From Alphaproteobacteria bacterium (GTDB taxonomy: Bacteria; Pseudomonadota; Alphaproteobacteria; WRAU01; Hepatincolaceae), in assembly GCA_031256515.1 (NCBI GenBank), contig JAIRQL010000018.1:1-51977 (forward strand): DNA of 51,977 nucleotides, given 5' to 3'. The notes under the pieces were generated by a model. The model was not told the origin of the DNA. It made no database searches and saw only the letters and a list, made by a program, of their open reading frames with translations. The translations under genes and the position numbers were made by a program. Numbering within the stretch: the first letter of the stretch is position 1; each line of letters starts with the position of its first letter. This document shows positions 46,502-51,977 of this stretch, piece after piece.

Positions 46502-46760
46502 TTGCTTTTTAGAGGATTACTTTTAATAGAGATAAATCTTTAAAAAGTTGGATAAGAAATGAGATTGATTTTTTTAGATGTAATCTCATAAGAAATAGAA
46601 AAAATAGAAATGAACTAAAGCCTTATAACCTAAAAACATTGAAATAAAAAACTAAACTTTCTACTTTCCATTAATACGGATTCTTTATATTATATCTTAT
46701 CTTTACAGAGCTGAATTATAACCATATTTACTTATTAAGCACTTAGTAGCCGTAATCTTA
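46502..46760. other. Gene-free gap with one small hairpin
   Basis: The gap 46432-46760 holds the terminator described separately and an eight-bp inverted repeat ATGAGATT/AATCTCAT (46559-46566/46582-46589). Nothing else is recognised. No ORF with a ribosome binding site is evident. Confidence 0.5.
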
Positions 46761-47291
46761 CTACTCTGTATCACCCCAAAGATTACTTTTAACAATATAA
46801 CCTTTATAATTAAGATTATACTGATCTACATAGAACTCTATTTGGCAAATATTATCATTACTACATTCTAATATTTTTACGATATTAAAAGGTTTAATAA
46901 TCGCAAGAGTTCTACTACGATTTTTGCTAAAATAAACACTAGATTCATCAATAACAATGGCATGTTTTTGGACTATCACAAGATTTTTATAAACCCAGCC
47001 TTTTTGACCATAAATATCTTCAATTTGATACCACTCTGTAAAAGTATCAATAATTTTTAAGGGCATATGTCTTTGGTTATATGTATAGATAATAGGATAA
47101 TCTAAACTAGGTCCAGTTCTAAGATTAGTTTGTGAAAACTTTGTACTAACAAACTCTGGTGTTGCTTGCTCTAAAGTTTTGTTTTTAGAATCTGTTTTTA
47201 TGAAATAGACCGATCCAAAGATAAATACAGCTAAAGCTATAGATAATACCGCATTGAGTAATCCAAATCCATTCATAAAAACATTTTCCAC
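46761..47291 (-). CDS. Membrane-anchored bacterial SH3-domain protein
   Basis: 176 residues. An N-terminal membrane anchor (about 8-30) is followed by an SH3b-like domain (NLRTGPSLDYPIIYT, IDTFTEWYQIEDIYGQKGWVYKNLV, about 55-107) and a second shorter beta-rich part. Such proteins bind cell-wall or other ligands in the periplasm. The GTG at 47291 overlaps the stop of the upstream gene (TAGTG); an ATG five codons later (47276) is an alternative start. Third gene of a minus-strand operon. Confidence 0.75.
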   Translation of the reverse strand: MENVFMNGFGLLNAVLSIALAVFIFGSVYFIKTDSKNKTLEQATPEFVSTKFSQTNLRTGPSLDYPIIYTYNQRHMPLKIIDTFTEWYQIEDIYGQKGWVYKNLVIVQKHAIVIDESSVYFSKNRSRTLAIIKPFNIVKILECSNDNICQIEFYVDQYNLNYKGYIVKSNLWGDTE

Positions 47292-48442
47292 TAACTGATA
47301 TAGCTATTCCAAAAATTAAGATTCCCTTGATTTTTGAAAAATTCTTCAATAATCTTGTTAGCCATGTTAAAATTATTTTCCTTTTGCATGATATCTAATT
47401 CCACAAAACTTTTTGTAATACTTTCGTTTTTCATATTTTGTAAAATATGATGAGCTTCAAGAAACTTATCATGACTAGCATAAATACTAGCAATTAGTAA
47501 ATTGCTATGCTCTTCAGCATTCTCAGAAGATTTTATATCGCTAATAGTTTTATTTTCATCAACAAAAATATAATATTTCTGCCAAAGTTTAATAGCCTCG
47601 TAAGATTGATTATATTTCCATAAATCTTTTAAAGCATCATTGACTTTATTACTACTATTTTGACTATTATAAATTTGAATCAATAATTCACACATAGGTG
47701 CAAAATCTGGATATTCTTTAATAGCTTTTTTAGCAATATCTTTTGCTTTTGCTATATCTTGTTTAAACATATATTGAGCATAAAAATAATTAATTAGGCA
47801 AAAATATTTTTTATACCGAGCTTTTTCATTGTTTTTAGTATATTTTAAAGAATTATATAAATAAACAATCTCAGAATCTAAAGATTTATTCTTATAAACT
47901 ACCTCAAACATCTCACCTAAAAACCATAAAGAATCATCCTTTACCATTAATAGTACACCTTTTTTAGCATAAATAAGGAAACTAGCAATATCACCTTTTT
48001 CTTTATAAGCTAAACAACGATACTTTAATAGTAGAGTTTCATTGTATCCTTTAACCTTAACTTTATCAATTACATCAATAGCTTTATCGTATTTCTGTAT
48101 AGCTATTAAATTGCTTATATCTTTAATTTGCTTAATAAATTTATTGTTATTAGAGTGCTTTAGAATATCTATTAAGGTGTTTCTTTCTTCAAGGCTTTGC
48201 ATAGCATTAATAAAGCTAACAATATTACGAATATAAATTTCATGTTTTAATTTATAAACAATGCTCCCTAAAATCTTTCTAACAATATAAATCGGTATAA
48301 AGATGACAGCTAGCAAAACTAGAAGTTTATCTAAGGTAGTAAACAAACTATAACTAGCTATACCCATATTAATTTCTATTTTAAAAAGATAAGCACCAAT
48401 TACTACAGCTATAAAGACAATTAAGTATATAAGATATTTCAT
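47291..48442 (-). CDS. HemY-like membrane protein with TPR-type repeats
   Basis: 383 residues. Two membrane segments at the N-terminus (about 2-22 and 32-55, with the short positive loop typical of HemY_N) precede a helical TPR-like region (about 95-370). HemY-type proteins in other proteobacteria sit beside hemD and the mitofilin-like HemX gene. That layout is only partly kept here: the mitofilin-like gene is next to it, but hemC/hemD are absent. Function not settled. Confidence 0.75.
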   Translation of the reverse strand: MKYLIYLIVFIAVVIGAYLFKIEINMGIASYSLFTTLDKLLVLLAVIFIPIYIVRKILGSIVYKLKHEIYIRNIVSFINAMQSLEERNTLIDILKHSNNNKFIKQIKDISNLIAIQKYDKAIDVIDKVKVKGYNETLLLKYRCLAYKEKGDIASFLIYAKKGVLLMVKDDSLWFLGEMFEVVYKNKSLDSEIVYLYNSLKYTKNNEKARYKKYFCLINYFYAQYMFKQDIAKAKDIAKKAIKEYPDFAPMCELLIQIYNSQNSSNKVNDALKDLWKYNQSYEAIKLWQKYYIFVDENKTISDIKSSENAEEHSNLLIASIYASHDKFLEAHHILQNMKNESITKSFVELDIMQKENNFNMANKIIEEFFKNQGNLNFWNSYIS

Positions 48443-49278
48443 TATTTACTCTCCGTAATATATTTGGTTAGCTCAGTTTTTAACTCAAGGATTACCTCTT
48501 GAGCATCAATTTTTTCTAAAATATTAGAAAGCCATAACTGAGTGTTGTTAGAAGGAACAACATCAATTTTCATAAATTCAGCATAGGCTTTTTTATAATC
48601 ACTATCTTTTAGGTAAACTTCTACATTAGAAAGAATTGAAGTTATGGAATTATCTTCTAGTATATTATTATTACTCTTTTTAATAAAAACTAAATATAAA
48701 AAGTAATATTTAATTTTACTAAATAAAGTATCCTGAGTTCTTAAATAAGCTAAATAGGTATCTTTATAAACAGCCCTATAGGCATTTAGAATTTCTTCTT
48801 TAGATTTTATTCCTACTGTAGAGGATGATTTTAACTTTTCTAATTTATTTGTGAGAAGTGGGTTGCTGGTTACTTTCAGCAACGATTCTAGTTCCATAGC
48901 AAAAGATTCTCCCCTAATAATTTGATATAAAAGGAAATTAGAAAAAACCGCAAACTGAATATTTTGAGTATAGTTATTAGAAATAGAAGAAGTAGTATCA
49001 ATCTTATGTTGTAATTTTTTAATAGTATCTTGTAGCTCTATGATATTTCTATTAGTTTGACTATCTATAGATACTGGATGAGTATCTTCTGTAATACTTT
49101 TAAAAGATTCATCTACAACCGTTTTATACTGATTAAAAATATCTTTAGCATTTTGATGAAAAAACTCTCTGCCATTTAAAACATAAACAACTAGCAAAGC
49201 AATTATCACAACTATAATTAAAAACATAGATAACCAAAGGACTTTTTTACCTTTTTGATTATTGTTTTCGTTTTCCAT
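48442..49278 (-). CDS. Mitofilin-like (HemX-type) inner-membrane protein
   Basis: 278 residues. One membrane anchor (about 12-33) is followed by a coiled-coil-prone region (IIELQDTIKKLQHKIDT) and a helical C-terminal domain, the layout of alphaproteobacterial mitofilin-like proteins. The assignment leans on the gene order tsaD (divergent)-mitofilin-HemY, which is common in Alphaproteobacteria. It shares its end with the HemY-like gene. Confidence 0.65.
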   Translation of the reverse strand: MENENNNQKGKKVLWLSMFLIIVVIIALLVVYVLNGREFFHQNAKDIFNQYKTVVDESFKSITEDTHPVSIDSQTNRNIIELQDTIKKLQHKIDTTSSISNNYTQNIQFAVFSNFLLYQIIRGESFAMELESLLKVTSNPLLTNKLEKLKSSSTVGIKSKEEILNAYRAVYKDTYLAYLRTQDTLFSKIKYYFLYLVFIKKSNNNILEDNSITSILSNVEVYLKDSDYKKAYAEFMKIDVVPSNNTQLWLSNILEKIDAQEVILELKTELTKYITESK

Positions 49279-49375
49279 AAATATCCTCTTTTTTTATATA
49301 ACAAATACCTATTTTATTTATTATAATTAAAAAAACGAAATTAGTATTGTAATTTTTTTTAGTGTGTTGATTATT

Positions 49376-50392
49376 ATGATTGTCTTAGGGATTGAAAGCA
49401 GTTGCGATGAAACCGCAATCGCTATTATTAAAAATAAAGAAATATTATCTCATATAGTGTTATCACAAATTGATACTCATAAAACTTTTGGCGGAGTTAT
49501 TCCAGAAATAGCTTCAAGGATGCATTTAGAAGCTATTGATGGTTTAATTACTAATGCTTTAAAAGAATCAAAATTAACTCTAGCTGATATTGATGTATTT
49601 TCAGCAACTTGCGGACCAGGTTTAGCAGGAGGCTTAATTATTGGTAGTTTGGCCACAAAAACTTTAAGTTTAGTTTGTAATAAGCCTTTTGTTGCAGTTA
49701 ATCATTTGCAAGGACATGCTTTGATCCCAACTATGAGCCATGATGTAAAGTTTCCATTTTTACTATTACTAGTTTCTGGAGGACATACTCAATTTTTAGC
49801 AGTTGAGGGAGTTAATGATTATAAAATACTAGGCTCAACTATTGACGATGCCATTGGCGAAGCCTTTGATAAATCGGCAAGGCTACTAGGTTTACCTTAT
49901 CCTGGTGGTAAAGCTATAGAAGAATTAGCATTATTAGGAGATGAAAATAAATATAATTTCCCTCTACCATTATGTAATCAAAAAAATTGTAATTTTTCTT
50001 TCTCAGGTTTAAAAACAGCTGTGAAAGAAGCCGTAGTGAAACAAGAACTAACTGATACTGTAAAAAAAGATATTGCTGCCTCTTTACAAAATACCATTGT
50101 AAAAATATTACTTAATCGTACTAAAAATGCTATCAATCTTTTTGAAGATAACTATGGTAAATTAAACTCTTTAGTAATATCTGGAGGAGTTTCAGCTAAT
50201 TTAAAAATTAGAAGTTCTTTAGAAAATTTTTTAAAAACAAAAAATATTAGTTTGATATGCCCTCCTTTAAATTTATGCACTGATAACGGAGTAATGATTG
50301 CTTGGGCTGGGTATCAAAGAGCTTTACTAGGATTATATAATAGTTTAGATTTTCCTATCAAAGTAAGATGGTCTTTAGAGGAATTAAATTAA
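49376..50392 (+). CDS. tsaD: tRNA N6-adenosine threonylcarbamoyltransferase
   Basis: 338 residues from the ATG at 49376. A GTG four codons upstream (49364) is possible but MIVLGIESSCDETA is the family start. It transfers the threonylcarbamoyl group to A37 of ANN-reading tRNAs. Visible are the ASKHA start, GGVIPEIASRMH, the metal motif HLQGHAL, LLLVSGGHTQF and VISGGVSANLKIR. The stop overlaps the next gene (TAATG). Confidence 0.97.
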   Translation: MIVLGIESSCDETAIAIIKNKEILSHIVLSQIDTHKTFGGVIPEIASRMHLEAIDGLITNALKESKLTLADIDVFSATCGPGLAGGLIIGSLATKTLSLVCNKPFVAVNHLQGHALIPTMSHDVKFPFLLLLVSGGHTQFLAVEGVNDYKILGSTIDDAIGEAFDKSARLLGLPYPGGKAIEELALLGDENKYNFPLPLCNQKNCNFSFSGLKTAVKEAVVKQELTDTVKKDIAASLQNTIVKILLNRTKNAINLFEDNYGKLNSLVISGGVSANLKIRSSLENFLKTKNISLICPPLNLCTDNGVMIAWAGYQRALLGLYNSLDFPIKVRWSLEELN

Positions 50393-50787
50393 TGCAATAT
50401 TGGTTAATAAAAACTGAACCTAATACTTTTTCATGGCAGGAACAAAAGCAAAATGGAGTTGAACATTGGGATGGTGTTAGAAACTATCAAGCTCGCAATT
50501 ACATGAAGTTAATGAAAATTGGCGATATGGTACTTTTTTATCATAGTGGTGATGAAAGACAAGTTATGGGAATTGTAGAGGTAGTTAAAGAATTTTATCC
50601 AGATACTGATGAAAACTTTGTTTGTGTAGATGTTAAAACCCATAGTGAGCTTAAAACTCCTGTTAGTTTAAAGGCTATTAAAAACAACCATAAACTGCAA
50701 GAAATTCCACTGGTAAAACAATCTCGCCTTTCTGTTATGCCTTTAAGGAAAGAAGATTACGAAGAAATTTTAAAAATGTCGCAATAA
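50392..50787 (+). CDS. EVE-domain protein
   Basis: 131 residues from the ATG at 50392, which overlaps the tsaD stop and has GAGGAA about ten bases upstream. MQYWLIKTEPNTFSWQ, WDGVRNYQARNYMKLMKIGDMVLFYHS and GIVEVVKEFYPD are the conserved EVE (PUA-like) pattern, which binds modified bases in nucleic acids. It follows tsaD, as in many Alphaproteobacteria. Substrate unknown. Confidence 0.93.
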   Translation: MQYWLIKTEPNTFSWQEQKQNGVEHWDGVRNYQARNYMKLMKIGDMVLFYHSGDERQVMGIVEVVKEFYPDTDENFVCVDVKTHSELKTPVSLKAIKNNHKLQEIPLVKQSRLSVMPLRKEDYEEILKMSQ

Positions 50788-50792
50788 AGCAT

Positions 50793-50824
50793 TTGACAAA
50801 GCCTTGTGCTTAATACTATATAAT
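50793..50824 (+). promoter_or_regulatory. Possible htpX promoter
   Basis: TTGACA (50793-50798) precedes TACTATATAAT, giving either TACTAT (15-base spacer) or TATAAT (20-base spacer). Neither spacing is ideal. Confidence 0.35.
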
Positions 50825-50856
50825 AAGTAGATTATATAGATTAAAAAGGAAATTCT

Positions 50857-51849
50857 ATGAATTATTTTAAAACAACTCTTTTAATTGGAGCTTTAACTGC
50901 ATTATTTATGTGGATAGGATACTTACTTGGTGGTAGTAATGGAGCAATCATTGCTCTTATTTTTGCTGGTGGTATGAATTTTATGGCTTTTTGGAATTCT
51001 GACAAAATAGTACTGAAAATGACTGGAAGTATTCTTGCAGATAGAAACCAAAATAAAGACTACTACGAAATAGTTGAAAGATTAGTTAATAAAGCTAATA
51101 TGCCAATGCCAAAGCTATATATAATGAATAATAGTGTTCCTAATGCTTTTGCAACAGGTAGAAATCCTAAAAATGCGGCTGTAGCTATAACAACCGGTCT
51201 TTATCAAATGTTAAATAAAGATGAACTAGCTGGAGTAATCGCCCATGAATTAGCTCATATAGAACATAGAGATACTTTAATTAGTACTATCACTGCTACT
51301 TTTGCCGGAGCTATTTCTATGATTGCTAACATGTTTATGTTTATGAGCTTATTTGGTGGTAGAGAAGATAATAGACTAAGTCCAATTATTAGTATTGTAG
51401 TAATGATAGTTGCTCCAATGGTAGCAGTAATTATTCAAATGGCAGTATCTCGTAATAGAGAATATTATGCCGATAAAAGAGGTGGCGAGCTGGTAGATAA
51501 TCCTTTGTTTTTAGCTAGTGCTTTAAAAAAATTAGAAAATTATTCACAATCCATAAGAAAAAATGCCAAATACACAACCGAGCAATCACAAAAAACTGCA
51601 GCTACTTCGCACATGTATATTGTTAATCATTTTAGCGGAAATAAAGATGGTTTATTTTCAACCCATCCACATACTGCTAACAGAGTGGCAGCACTAGAAA
51701 AACAAGCTAATGCTTTAGGAATTTTTAGTTATACTCCTAGTAGTTCTACCACTACTTTTAATACTAATAATGATGATACATTTAGTAAACCTGTAGCTTC
51801 AAGTGTAGAAAAATCTGATTCACATATTAAAAACAATCCTTGGGCTTAG
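50857..51849 (+). CDS. htpX: Membrane-bound zinc metalloprotease HtpX
   Basis: 330 residues. Two N-terminal membrane segments (about 5-25 and 28-48), the zinc site VIAHELAHIEHRDT near residue 127, further membrane segments (about 145-200), and the third-ligand region SRNREYYADKRGGEL near 205 match the M48B HtpX family, which degrades misfolded membrane proteins. AAAAGGA lies before the ATG. Confidence 0.95.
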   Translation: MNYFKTTLLIGALTALFMWIGYLLGGSNGAIIALIFAGGMNFMAFWNSDKIVLKMTGSILADRNQNKDYYEIVERLVNKANMPMPKLYIMNNSVPNAFATGRNPKNAAVAITTGLYQMLNKDELAGVIAHELAHIEHRDTLISTITATFAGAISMIANMFMFMSLFGGREDNRLSPIISIVVMIVAPMVAVIIQMAVSRNREYYADKRGGELVDNPLFLASALKKLENYSQSIRKNAKYTTEQSQKTAATSHMYIVNHFSGNKDGLFSTHPHTANRVAALEKQANALGIFSYTPSSSTTTFNTNNDDTFSKPVASSVEKSDSHIKNNPWA

Positions 51850-51921
51850 TTTTTTATAAAAAAATGTTATAATATAATATATTGAATATTTTAATTGAGG
51901 TTGCTTTAGGCAAAATTAAAA

Positions 51922-51977
51922 ATGAAAAAAATTCTTATTACAGGTGGTGCAGGTTATGTTGGTTCACATACTGCTAA
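51922..51977 (+). CDS. galE: UDP-glucose 4-epimerase, 5' end only
   Basis: The last 56 bases encode MKKILITGGAGYVGSHTA, the GxxGxxG NAD-binding start of GalE-type epimerases; the rest is outside the window. No Shine-Dalgarno sequence is close to the ATG. It could also be another nucleotide-sugar epimerase, since the family start is shared. Confidence 0.75.
   Translation, partial: MKKILITGGAGYVGSHTA

Noticed and set aside
46559-46589. Inverted repeat in the 46502-46760 gap as an sRNA
   Set aside because: The stem is only eight bp and no promoter or terminator pair frames it.

Overview
The window is very AT-rich. It carries an alphaproteobacterial backbone: gyrB, recF, dnaN, dnaA, rpsT, mutM, ubiE, ubiB and dut lie on one strand, followed further on by rnd-kdsD-lptC/A-lptB and tsaD. 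Low GC, vitamin and NAD salvage, a fructose PTS, acetate kinase/phosphotransacetylase and a Helicobacter-type haem-degrading HugZ suggest a host-associated, partly fermentative, uncultured alphaproteobacterium, possibly from the gut. That placement is an inference from gene order and gene content, not from a phylogeny.

Layout. Bases 1-440 are the trailer end of a type I-C-like CRISPR array whose leader and cas genes lie outside the window to the left. Next to it is a GmrSD-like (DUF262 + DUF1524) defence gene. Its promoter has a run of nine G inside the -35/-10 spacer, a layout expected to phase-vary. From 2.3 to 3.5 kb are small ORFs and a lipoprotein. From 3.5 to 21.6 kb is the replication/repair/ubiquinone block on the minus strand, interrupted by a MATE transporter, a plus-strand thiEMD operon under a TPP riboswitch, a bacterial-PH-like membrane protein, and a gene fusing a decayed heparinase-like domain to an intact nicotinamidase-like domain. 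From 21.7 to 24.3 kb are a type II restriction-modification pair, tRNA-Gly(GCC) and a small Trm112-family gene.

From 24.3 to 31.2 kb, on the minus strand, is the LPS-precursor and export operon (rnd, kdsD, an LptC-LptA fusion, lptB) followed by fruK-fruA. Two related hairpin-rich elements sit just behind the lptB and fruA stop codons. From 31.3 to 40.0 kb is a tightly packed plus-strand operon: a degenerate Rossmann-like protein, class II DAHP synthase, pncB, nadE, gltX, cysS, a UPF0260 protein and a YgjP-like peptidase. hugZ follows with its own promoter and a near-consensus IscR type-1-like operator. From 41 to 46.4 kb are a disordered protein, pta-ackA, a glycosyltransferase and a beta-barrel protein with a charged coiled-coil tail. 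From 46.8 to 51.98 kb are an SH3-HemY-mitofilin-like operon, divergent tsaD-EVE, htpX and the start of galE.

Working together: the nicotinamidase domain, PncB and NadE would make up most of a nicotinamide-to-NAD salvage route. ThiE/M/D salvage thiamine precursors under TPP control. FruA/FruK feed glycolysis, and Pta/AckA can turn acetyl-CoA into acetate and ATP. The features most worth checking are the poly-G promoter, the IscR-like site at hugZ, the heparinase-nicotinamidase fusion, the LptC-LptA fusion and the paired structured elements around fruKA. Positions of sites were counted by hand and may be off by one or two bases.
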